In this document: one piece after another, positions 1 to 9,777 of the stretch
Position numbering within the stretch: position 1 is the first letter of the stretch
Layout of the letters: every line of letters begins with the position of its first letter
DNA from: Loxodes magnus
Lineage: Eukaryota > Ciliophora > Karyorelictea > Loxodida > Loxodidae
DNA length: 64,000 bases
Direction of reading: 5' to 3'
NCBI GenBank assembly: GCA_946699065.1
Contig: CAMPDV010000706.1
Span: 62,001 to 126,000 of the forward strand
The notes under the pieces: generated by a model
The model's input: only the letters and a program-made list of their open reading frames with translations
What the model was told of the DNA's origin: nothing
The model's database searches: none
Made by a program: the position numbers and the translations under genes

Positions 1-823
1 GATTAAATATAATTAAATTTATAAACCTAATGCTTAAATATAATAAAGATATAAAGCCTCTTGCAAATAGATTTACACTTACTATAAATATATCTAAGAT
101 ATATATTATTAAACTCTATTGATATTGGTTAATTAAATAGTAAAGTTCAAAATATCTAAATAATAGATATTAATGAGATTTAATTAAGGAGCTCATATTA
201 AAAATAATTATATATATATCTTTTTTCTAATTGTTTTTATATATCTAATACTTTTTTGGGTATATTAGATAAAAAGCTAAATACACTTATCATTTTTATT
301 AAAAAAATCCATAAAAATAGAATAAAAATAAATATATCTTTAGTGTTTAAATCTCCTATTAAAAAAAGTCTATAATAAAGCAATAAAGTTAAGAGATTAA
401 TGGTGCTTATTAAGATTATATCTAACTTTTATCTTAAAAATAATTTTCTTAGGTAACTTTGCTTTAAAATAATTAAGAGTACGAAATGCTCGTTTTATAC
501 AAAAGGAATTTAAAAATGATTACCAAAATATTTTAAACAAAGAGTATGATTAAATACAATTAAGAAAATTAGGTATATCGTATATAATAAAGACATATAA
601 GTATAGAATAAAAAGTTAATCCAATATCCTTTTTCAATAATTTTATCTAGATAATTGAATATACGATATTTCTTAAAATCCTTATATTTTATTTCCTCAT
701 ATTATAAAACTTAAAAATATTAAATAGAGGAGCAAATAATAGAAAGAACTTTGCAATAAGAAATAGCTAAAGTAAAAAGCTTTTAGTATAGAACTTTAAG
801 TTTGAAATCTCATGAAAAGTTTT
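1..823. repeat. AT-rich flank carrying a dispersed repeat copy
   Basis: No convincing coding sequence is visible. Roughly 20-480 resembles 23690-24100, with shared blocks around an 'atgcttaaatataataaa' motif, a 'tatatctaagata' motif and 'taaatagtaaag'. Its end ('agttaagagattaatggtgc', 386-405) resembles 38350-38400. The 38-kb copy also precedes an eEF1A-like sequence, so flank and gene may have been duplicated together. Similarity was judged by eye. Confidence 0.45.
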
Positions 824-851
824 GTGAAAAGTTTGATATAAAACTTTTCAC
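824..851. other. Perfect 11-bp inverted repeat upstream of the eEF1A-like gene
   Basis: GTGAAAAGTTT at 824-834 and AAACTTTTCAC at 841-851 are perfect inverse complements around a 6-nt loop. It ends 58 nt before the ATG at 910. A direct repeat of GAAAAGTTT lies just before it. It may be a promoter or 5'UTR element; this is inferred from position only. Confidence 0.5.
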
Positions 852-909
852 GACTTAATTGTAATTGGCTTATTTGACTTAAAATATTAAAAATAGTTAA
901 ATAAAAATA

Positions 910-2334
910 ATGCCAAAGGAAAAATCACATTTAAATTTAGTGGTAATAGGTCATGTAGATTCAGGAAAATCTACTCTAATAAGTAATATGATTAATAAAT
1001 GTGGAGGTATTGACAAACAGACAATTTAAAAATTAGAGAAAGAAGCTGAATAGAAGAAAAATCAATTCAAATTTGCTTTTATATTAGAAATATAAAGGTA
1101 AGAGCCTGAACGTGGAATATAAATTGATATATGCCTATAAAAATTAGAAACTTCTAATTATGAATATATGATAATAGATGCTCCAGGACATCGTGATTTT
1201 ATAAAAAATATGATTACAGGTACTTCTCAAGCTGATGTTGGTCTTCTGATAGTAGCAGCTGCATAAGGAGAATTTGAAGCTGGTTTTAGTAAAGAAGGAT
1301 AAACTAGAGAATATGCACTTCTTGCTTACACTTTAGGAGTAAAGCAATTGATTGTAGGAGTAAACAAAATGGATGATAGAACAGTAAACTATGGAAAGAA
1401 AAGATTTGAAGAAATCTAAAATGAAGTGAAGGAATATTTGAAGAAAATAGGATATAATCCAGCAAAGATTCCTTTTGTTCCTGTTTCAGGTTTGTAGGGA
1501 GATAATTTGACTGAACCTTCTAGTAATATGAATTGGTATAAAGGATAAACTCTTCTTTAATGTTTAAATGCAGTTCTTTTACCAAAAAGACTTATTGATA
1601 AACCTCTTCGTATACCTATTTCAAACGTATATAGGATTAGAGGCATTGGAACAGTTGCAGTAGGAAGAGTAGAAACAGGAGTTTTAAAACCTGGCATGGA
1701 AGTAATATTTGCTCCTGTAACTTTAACTGCGTAAGTAGCCTCAATAGAAATGCATCATTAAACTCTTAAAGAAGCGATTCCAGGAGATATAATAGGATTT
1801 AATGTAAAAGGCATATCTGCTAAAAATATAAAGAGAGGATATGTTTGTGGAAATGCAAAAAATGATCCTCCTTAGGAAGTAGGATCTTTCTTAGCGAAAG
1901 TGATAATTTTGAATCATCCAGGTAAAATTAAGAAAGGATATTGTCCTGTTTTACATTGTCATACTGCTCATATAACTTGTAAATTTTAGGAATTGAAATA
2001 GAAAATAGATAAGCACACAAGTAGAGTAATAGAAGAAGAGCCTTAATATTTGAGATAAGGAGAGGCTGCTATTGTTTAGTTAGTTCCAAGTAAACCAATG
2101 TGTGTTGAAACGTTTTAATAATATCCTCCTCTAGGAAGATTCGCAATTAGAGATTTGAAATAAATAGTAGCAATTGGAATAATTTAAGAAGTAGAGAAGA
2201 GAGAAATAGGAAAGAGAATGACGAAAGTAGTATGGAAGGAAAACAATTTATATAATTAAGCAATATTAAATATTATATTAATGAGAATAAATTTAAAACT
2301 GAAGATTGAATATATTTTAATTAATTTTACATGA
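910..2334 (+). CDS. Divergent translation elongation factor eEF1A-like GTPase
   Basis: The 474-residue product aligns over its length with eEF1A, the GTPase that brings aminoacyl-tRNA to the ribosome. The P-loop GHVDSGKST (residues 14-22), [24 protein letters not shown], the domain 2 motif [12 protein letters not shown] and the domain 3 motif PSKPMCVE are all present. TAA and TAG codons read as Gln throughout, and no TGA interrupts the frame before the end at 2332. Oddities: the effector-loop Thr of RGITI is Gln (TAA codon), SGW is SGL, and about 25 residues extend past the usual Lys-rich C-terminus. It may be a fast-evolving paralogue rather than the housekeeping copy. A related pseudogene lies at 38.9-39.6 kb. 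Homology to eEF1A is certain; activity is not. Confidence 0.9.
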
Positions 2335-4290
2335 GATAGATTATATACATTAATAACTTTTTAAGAATAATAGTAAAAGAATTAATAAATAATTAAATTG
2401 GTATAAAATTTAATATCATTAATATTTGATTATTTAATTAGATACTTTTTTAATATTTTAATTTGTAATTTTAAACATGATTTGTCATATCCTTTTTTCT
2501 TTATAATTTTCTAAAAAAAGAGATTATAAATATTATAATTAAAATTAAAAAAATAATATAAAATCATAACTTCTAGAAGAGAAATGTAAATAGGAAAAAT
2601 GCTTAAAAAGTTTAAATCTTAAAGACTAAAAGGATATTGTGAAAATTCTATGATAAGTAGCTTATACAATTAAAACATTAAAAGGTAATAAAATAATTTT
2701 AAGGCATATTTACACATAAATCTTAATTTAACAGTACTTATTATTATAAAAAATAGATTCTTGAGATTTTCTTACAGTGATAAATATAAACATTATTCCT
2801 GTCTAAAGCCAATATAAAAGAAAATTTATTGTTTCTTCCTTTCAAAATAATATATTTGAAGAAATTTGATTAAAGAAATTTTTAGGAGAAATTATACAAA
2901 AATTAAAGGAAAAATATTAAATAATACTTAAATTAACTTAGCTAGATTATATACATAATTATTATAGAAGTCTAGATGTAAATTGTTTTTACTTATAATT
3001 CATATATAATTCCTTTAATTTATATTATAAGTTTATAATAATAAATAGGTTTAAATTTTAGAAAATTACCAACTAGATTAAGATCATAAAGAGCTTCTTT
3101 TTAATAACTTGAATGTGTCATATTCTATGTTTCTATTTTTCGTAAAAAGATTGCTGTAGTTAATTTTTAATTTTATTCTTAAAGAATGAAAAATTCAATT
3201 ATATATATATTTTTGGTCAGATTTAAATAAAAACAATGTACTATATAAAACCACTTTGTAACTATCTACTAGAAGTATTATCAATTTTATACTTATATGC
3301 CTCAACTTGATGTGATTAATAAAATTTAAAATTGAGATATTTAAGATTTATTATGAAAACTTTTAGTTGCTTTCAAATCTAACTTTTAGTTGTTTTCAAA
3401 TCTAACTTTTTCACTTACTGGGTAACTTTTAATAAATAATTTAAATTATTTTGCTAACTGTTTCATTTCTTTAGGTTTTATATATAATTTTTTAATTTAA
3501 GTATTTATGCCTCTACTACTGTTTATACTCTTATTTATAAATTAAATTTATATATTTTCTTATACTATTTAACTTTTTATTATTATTTATTTCTTCCTTT
3601 ACAAATTTTTCAGGTACTCTAATTAAGCTTTATAATAGAAAATTAAACCAAATACAAACCTAATTTTAGGTAAATAGTATTTAAAAAATTAAATTTATCT
3701 TAATTACTTATAAATAAGCAGATCTTACAAAAATTAATTCCATCAAGAGTAATCAATCAAATCTTTATGTCAAAGAAAAAGAATCCTTATTACTAGCTCT
3801 TCATATATTTTAAATGGTTTTATTTTTTGATGCTTTAGTATATTTTCACAGTATAAAATAATCCTTAATTTCTCAACTTTTTATATATAATAGTTATTAT
3901 ATATGCCTTAGCTAAATTTTAAAACTTAAATTATTTAAAATATGATACTAAAAAGGGTTTTTATTTTAAATTTATTCATTAGTCGAAATTAGAGTTATAA
4001 ATAATCCAAAAAGATAAAATTATGCTTTTATTAATGTTTGAAGAGAAATAAAGGAATAAAAACTGAAAGATATTACATTGAAAGTCATATTCAGTTTAAG
4101 ATAAATTAGTAAATTAATTTTTGCAAGACAGAATTAAAAAAGATATATATAAAGGTATTTAAAAGAGTATAATGATAAATCATTTTAAATTACTTTTTAC
4201 TAAATATTTATCGAAATAATACTAAACTAAGCTATTTGTAGAACTTTGCTCTATTTCATTAAAGTAATGCTATTATAATAAACCAATAAC
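2335..4290. other. AT-rich spacer, no gene recognised
   Basis: Low-complexity AT-rich DNA. In no frame did I find a motif, Cys pattern or balanced amino-acid composition. The stretch just after 2334 resembles the 3' flank of the eEF1A pseudogene (shared 'atgagatag' around the stop). Confidence 0.4.
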
Positions 4291-4297
4291 AAGAAAC

Positions 4298-4566
4298 TCC
4301 TAGAAGGAAGATTCGAAAAACTGGAGAACTCTGAATGTCAGGAGAAAACCTTCTTCATCATAGATCGGGGAAAAGATGTTCCCGTAATCGCATATTGCAT
4401 CCTATGCTTTGGAGGGTTAAATTGCATGCTCGCCCTGTAGGAAGAGAAATCAAAGATAGAGAGACTTATTAAATTTTATTTTTCGACTTTAAATAAAATT
4501 AATTTAAAGAGCTTCACACCAACGAGATTGTTATGCGCTCTATAAACCAATTTATTTATTTATTCC
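4298..4566 (+). mobile_element. SINE/LINE-like repeat with 3' hairpin (copy a)
   Basis: A GC-richer block of about 210 bp stands out from its surroundings. It ends with the shared hairpin unit at 4509-4540 (GAGC...ACCAACGA...GCGCTC), then 'tataaaccaatttatttatttatt', an ATTT-type tail. The body differs from copies b and c; only the 3' hairpin and tail are clearly shared. A family unit of a non-LTR system is inferred from the conserved 3' end. Confidence 0.6.
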
Positions 4567-5082
4567 AGAACTTTTGTTTGTTTAGATATTAAATAATTTT
4601 AATTTAGCCATTTAAACTTAGAGTAATAATAATAATAATAAGATAAAAAAGTTTCAATACTTTGAGTATAGGAACATAATTGCACTACTTATATTTATAT
4701 TTCATGCGAATTATGTTAAGTATAAGAGTTTATGTAATTTTATTATCAACCTCTAGTTAATTCTTCTATTTCTATTATTAATTTCAGTAAGAATATATTA
4801 AAAGACTTACAAAAGTTTAACTTGAATCAACACAAAATTTGTCTAATAGAAATGAATTAAAGTTTATGATTAAAGTGAAACTAGAATTTAAGATATTTTT
4901 ATAAGATTCTTATATCTAAATATTTACATCTAGCGCTAAAATAAAAATTTAATTACACTAATTTAATAAAGAAACGAATTTTCGAAGAGATTTGATTAAA
5001 ATTGATTAAGTTATTTACTCTAAAGCTGAAAGTTTTTATTATTTTTTAAGTCTATTTCATGTCTGACTATTTAAAAACTAAC

Positions 5083-6352
5083 ATCAGGAGTGACCTAGGA
5101 ATTTTCTCTAATAATTATTTCTACTCAATCCAAAAAAATATTGTTGGTGTTAAATTAGTTATTTTGGCCAATTTAATACTATATCCATAATCACACTCCA
5201 TAAGAAGCTCATTTAAGAAAGGATTTTATTCTTCATAAAATTTGAGCTACTTCAAATTTTTTTGTTTAAGATAAAACAATCTGGAAGATTTTTTTTAAAT
5301 ACTAATCAAATATTTTTCCTGCTACTTACCAAATATAGTAGTAGATAAGAAGATTTTTGAAAATCACCCTTTAGCATTTTCAATTTTTCATTTTTTGTTA
5401 TTTAAATCTTTATTCTGCAGAAGATATCTTTTTATGTTTGATAATTTTACCAATTTATATAATACAATTTAGATTGCTCTTCCTAATAAACCTTTGATAT
5501 AATTTTTTTTGCTAAAGTTAAAAAGCTTTGTTAAAGCCTTAGTAGTCAGACATCTGACCTATTCTATAGCTTGTCTCCATTAGTTTGTCATGAATTCCTA
5601 CTAAGCTTAGTTAGGCGGTATAGCACTTCATTAGTGCATCATCCTTTAATATTCTGAATAGTTCTTGTCTTGCATGTAGCGTTCCTAATTATTTCTCCAA
5701 GGATTAAGATTTGAATTAAAGAATTTTTACTAGAAATTTTTCCGCTTTATGTTGGATATATCCTAAATAATTTTTTTAAATATATTATTTATTCTTTCTT
5801 TAAATTTCGCTAAGTTAGTAACAGTTCTTTCATTGGTGTTATTTATTGCACACCTAGCATTTTATTCTTCTTTTAAACTATAATTCCTGTAACACTTATT
5901 TAATTTAAATTTAATACTTATTTTAAATAAACTTTTACTGTTTATTTTAATTTGAGGCTTAATTTTCTATTTCCATAGAATCTGATTAATTCTGTTAAAA
6001 CGAAAATGGCGTTACCTGAATTTATTATTAAATTTAAATAATTCCTTGTTCCTATTTGTTTTCTATTTCTTACGTTGATTAATATTGTTTCTCAAGTAAA
6101 GACGTTATTAATTTTTCTACTTTATCAGTGAGGTATCTGCTTTAGAACATAAACTCATTTAATGACTTAGATAATATTTATATTTGAGTTTGTGTCGAAA
6201 GTTTTTCAATTCTGGATTTCCAAATGGTTAATGTTCATCATATCAATCATATTTCTCGCTTTCACTCATTGTAATTATTTTGCTTTTTAATTTTTTATAG
6301 AACTTCCTGTTTAAATGTTTTGTTCAAAGTTCTGTTATTTCTTAGAAGCCAT
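5083..6352 (-). CDS. Gag-like protein with coiled coil and CCHC zinc knuckle (degraded)
   Basis: Probable nucleic-acid-binding ORF1/Gag protein of a retroelement. From about 6200 to 5400 one frame reads as a Gln/Glu/Lys-rich coiled-coil segment (DKVEKLITSLLEKQYQS), then a zinc knuckle at 5821-5859 with C-x2-C-x3-H-x4-C spacing (KCQVCNKQHQ[TGA]KNC). After it come some 100 residues with ARQELFRILKDDALMKCY. The knuckle TGA sits two residues after His, where the 9-kb copy also has TGA, so Trp is the likely reading. The Met at 6352 is in another frame and joins by a -1 shift near 6220. The frame drifts again after about 5200, so the copy is probably dead. No reverse transcriptase is adjacent. Confidence 0.55.
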
Positions 6353-7546
6353 TTTATATATCTATATGTTATAAAACCATATAAGCGAAAAGTTTATTAA
6401 TTAAATTTAGGCAAGTAGCTATAAGTTAATAATTATTTTAGCATGAAGGATTAAACATTTTTAAAATAGTTAAATTAATAAAGTTTAGTTATTTATATGC
6501 AGTAAATTAAATTAAAAGTCTATTACTACTAAATTTACAATTTTTCCTATTTTTATTCTATATCTAAATCACTTCATATAATTAATAGTTTCTTCATTAT
6601 TATCAGTTCTAGTGCTTTACAAGAATTGCTAGAATTCTTTTAAGTGTTAAATTACCGAAGAAAGGTATTATTATTAAAGATTTTGCTAAACTAAATAGTT
6701 AAATTTAAAATAGTTAAATCTTATTTAGATATATTAATTATATATCTCTGATGATAATTTTAAACTTATTTATTATTCTTTATAGGTTTTATTTATTTAG
6801 ATATTGTAATATTTACACTTTTATGCTTTATAAAAATACTAGCTTTGATTCTTTTTTATTATTAATATTAAATAAAATAAAAGCTTTGAGCAATTATTTA
6901 AAAATGTATTTATCTTAAATAATTTTATAATTTTTAATTATAATAAATAGATGATTAATGTGTTTCTATCTTATATAATCCTTATAATTATAAAGTTTTA
7001 TATAATATATTTAAGTTTTATAGATATCAATCATAGTAAAAATTAATTATATTTATTTATATTAATAAAATCTTATAATATAATATCTCAATTATAACAT
7101 GCTTAATATTTAAGATATTTAATTTAATGCTTTTTAAATATTATAATTTATTAACCTTAATTAATTTTAGCATCTATACTATTAAACATTTTTAATATTA
7201 AAATAGATATAAAATTAAAATAGCTAATCTGCTTCATATATTTAATTATTAATTACAGTATTAAGTAAATTTTAAAATAGACTAATTAAGCAATATCTCA
7301 TTGCTATTTTAGATATTTTTAATTTAGATATATATAATTTATTATTTTCCTTTTTTTGGAAAGGTTACTTACTTGAAATTAATTTCTAAGAGCTTTTTTA
7401 AATTTAGAGATTAATGGTTATATTATCTTTTATCAACTATTAAATGAATCTATTTTCTATTTTTAAATATCTATTTTAGTTATTTCTTTTTGGTTCATGT
7501 TTAACTTAATTATTCTTTAACATTTTTTACATAATTTTTAATAAAA
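6353..7546. other. AT-rich spacer between two divergent gag-like units
   Basis: No gene recognised. A short piece near 7400-7425 ('tttagagattaatggtta') resembles the end of the dispersed AT-rich repeat at 1-480. Confidence 0.35.
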
Positions 7547-8623
7547 ATGGTAGAGATTTTATAGAAAGTAAATGAAGAAAAAAGTCGAAGGAACTCTTGA
7601 AATTACTTTTCATAAAGCACCAGTAAAGTATAAGTACCTTTCTGGAGAATCTGAGAAGTACTAGAAAAAAAATAGAACTCTAGCAAATAACCTCAGAAAT
7701 CTCAACTTGAGACATTCGATAATTTTAACCCTAATTAAAAACTAGAGCTGGAATAGCTCAAAAAAGAAGAACTTATTAGTTCTATCAAGGACATAATGAA
7801 TGCTTAATCTACAATAAGAACAAGATTGATATTTGAAGAAGATTACCCTTGTGAGTCTTCTCTAATGAAATAAGAATAATTCTGGGTACTAAAGGAAAAT
7901 ATTGAGATTTCGGGAGAGCAACAGGAAAAAGAGGCCGCCAAATTAAAGAGAAATTGCAAATAATATCAGAAAAGATAAACAATCTAGAATAAAATAAGAA
8001 ATTATATTAATGATAAAAATAGAATCAACGAAGACAACGAGATGTAAAACTTACAATTATGTGAGAAAGATAATAAAGAAAAACTAATACTACCCCTCTT
8101 AAAGATATTTACTAAGGAACTGTTGAAATTATAAAGAACTAAAATAAAAACAAGAATAAATTATTGAAAAATGATAAATTAATATACTGGGAGTATTGGA
8201 TACAAACAAATAGAATTTTAAAAAAGAATCAAAAATTATTAGCTAAAGATGCAGGGCTAAAAAAATAGGCTTACCCTTTTATTTGAAATAGAGAAATTTT
8301 TAGACTTTTAGATTAAGCTGAAAGGTAAATAGCTATTTTAATAATTAATATTTTTAAAAGGGATTAATAAAATGGAAGGATTCAAAAGAGGATTGATTCT
8401 ACACCACTTCCAAAAATTGGAGAGGAAACCTAATCCAATCTTGTATAGTCTTCTTTCCCTCAACCCTAACCTTTCTCTTAACCCTAATGACCTGGAAAGT
8501 AACAGAAAAAAACTCAGAAAACAATACATGCAATAACTCAAACCTTACAAGAGATGCCAAGGAAACATTAGAAGTCTGCTCTTCACTAGGAGGTTTCGGA
8601 GTTCAATCCTTCTAGCTAGATGA
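7547..8623 (+). CDS. Retroelement ORF, Lys/Glu-rich, upstream of the zinc-knuckle ORF
   Basis: The ATG at 7547 opens a 358-residue frame in which TAA/TAG read Gln and three internal TGA codons would read Trp (NS[W]NYF, RI[W]EV, NY[W]KM). It is rich in charged helices, such as QKLELEQLKKEELISS and KEAAKLKRNCKQYQKR, and ends in a basic stretch after SLNPNLSLNPND. I do not recognise a domain. Its TGA at 8621-8623 overlaps the ATG of the next ORF (ATGA at 8620-8623), which suggests coupled re-initiation or a -1 shift. Another frame is also long but has more TGA codons and a less protein-like composition. It probably belongs to the same element as the knuckle ORF. Confidence 0.5.
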
Positions 8624-9320
8624 GTATGGAATGGCTCATCAAAGTGGTACTGAATCTCCAGGAAGAAGTCAGGAAGCTGGAAAATAATTATAACAAACTA
8701 ATAGAGAATCTGAATAAGCAAGAGGAAATCAAATCAAGACTCATGTCTAAGGTGAGAGATCTAAGCGCTTTCTGGAACATATTTCAGAGTCAGAACAGCT
8801 AATCCCAAAATCATGATAAAAAATTTAGAGAAATTGACAGTAAATTAGCATAGTTAGTAGAAGGTCATCAAACATTGCAAAAGTAAATTGAATCAAGGGA
8901 TTAGAAATAAGACAAGATGGAAATCGAAGAAATTAAAGTTAGCAAGCCTTTATACAAGCGAGAAATTAAATATTGCTACTACTGTGGCTCAAGAGAACAT
9001 TTGTGAAGGAAGTGTAGGAAATTACTAAATTTCAAGCAGAGTTATTGGCAAAAGCAAAGATAACAGTAGGAAAAAAGGAATAGGTAGCAACAGCTCAAAG
9101 TTAGAAGGAAAAGAGAACAATTACGGATGAGCACTCTTGGGAATATATGCAAGAAAAAAGGCAATTAATAATGGAAGAGAAACTAGAAACTTTAAGAACA
9201 AGAAAGACAGGGCAGTGGGCAGAGTACGAACATTTAATTTTAGGCTCTGGAGCAATCTGGAAGTAGGCTAGAAATAGGTTGAAATACCTAAAGAAAGTCA
9301 AACACTCTTATTCTTAATAA
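8620..9320 (+). CDS. Gag-like zinc-knuckle protein (frame broken after the knuckle)
   Basis: Starts at the ATG overlapping the previous stop. An N-terminal coiled coil (NLQEEVRKLENNYNKLIENL), a linker and an acidic stretch lead to a knuckle at 8974-9015: C-x2-C-x4-H-x4-C, read CYYCGSREHL[TGA]RKC. The TGA at 9004 falls inside the knuckle and is best read as Trp. Directly after it the plausible frame is -1 (ITKFQAELLAKAK, later QWAEYEHLILGSGAIWK and RLKYLKK), so a 1-nt deletion near 9010-9020 is likely. The copy at 40.6-41.7 kb shares 'ctgaatctccaggaag' near the start and 'ggttgaaatacct' near the end. Probably an ORF1/Gag that coats element RNA; now likely defective. Confidence 0.6.
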
Positions 9321-9777
9321 TATAAAATTTTTTAAAAAGCAAACTTTACTATATTTATTTTAGAGTTCATCACACTTCTTAATAATTTATTAATATATCT
9401 CTAATTTAAAATTATAATCATTTTAATTTTTAGTGTGAAATTAATGGAAAAAAGAACTAAGAAAAATCTAATTTTAATAAATCTTCTCTCTATTAATTTT
9501 AATTAATTATATATTAAACTAACTATGCCTCCATTTATTTTTACTATCTAGATTTATATATTTTCAGTTATTAAAATTATCTTTAAAGAAAATAATTTTC
9601 TTTAGAACTTATCTCATTTAAACCTAATTTTAATTATTAAGTATTGAAGTTCTAATATCATACTTCTGATGATTTAAATATTTTAAATTAATGAAATAAT
9701 ATCTTTATTTATAAAATAAGATTAATTAATTTATATAAATAAGATAAGTAAGTTATTAAATTTTCATATTTTCTTTT
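9321..9777. other. Spacer between gag-like unit and convergent membrane-protein gene
   Basis: AT-rich DNA with no recognisable motif, lying between two convergent coding regions. Confidence 0.35.

Noticed and set aside
4827-6269. 480-codon minus-strand frame starting MSESEKYD
   Set aside because: Long only because TAA/TAG are sense. The frame carrying the coiled coil and zinc knuckle is a different one over the same DNA.
8455-8492. CCCTAA/AACCCTAA strings that look like telomere repeats
   Set aside because: They encode the in-frame tandem SLNPN-SLNPND inside the gag-like ORF and are not a repeat array.
7570-8540. Alternative line-start frame with eight or more TGAs (e.g. DI-TGA-RRLPL)
   Set aside because: The overlapping frame from ATG 7547 has only three TGAs and a more protein-like charged composition.
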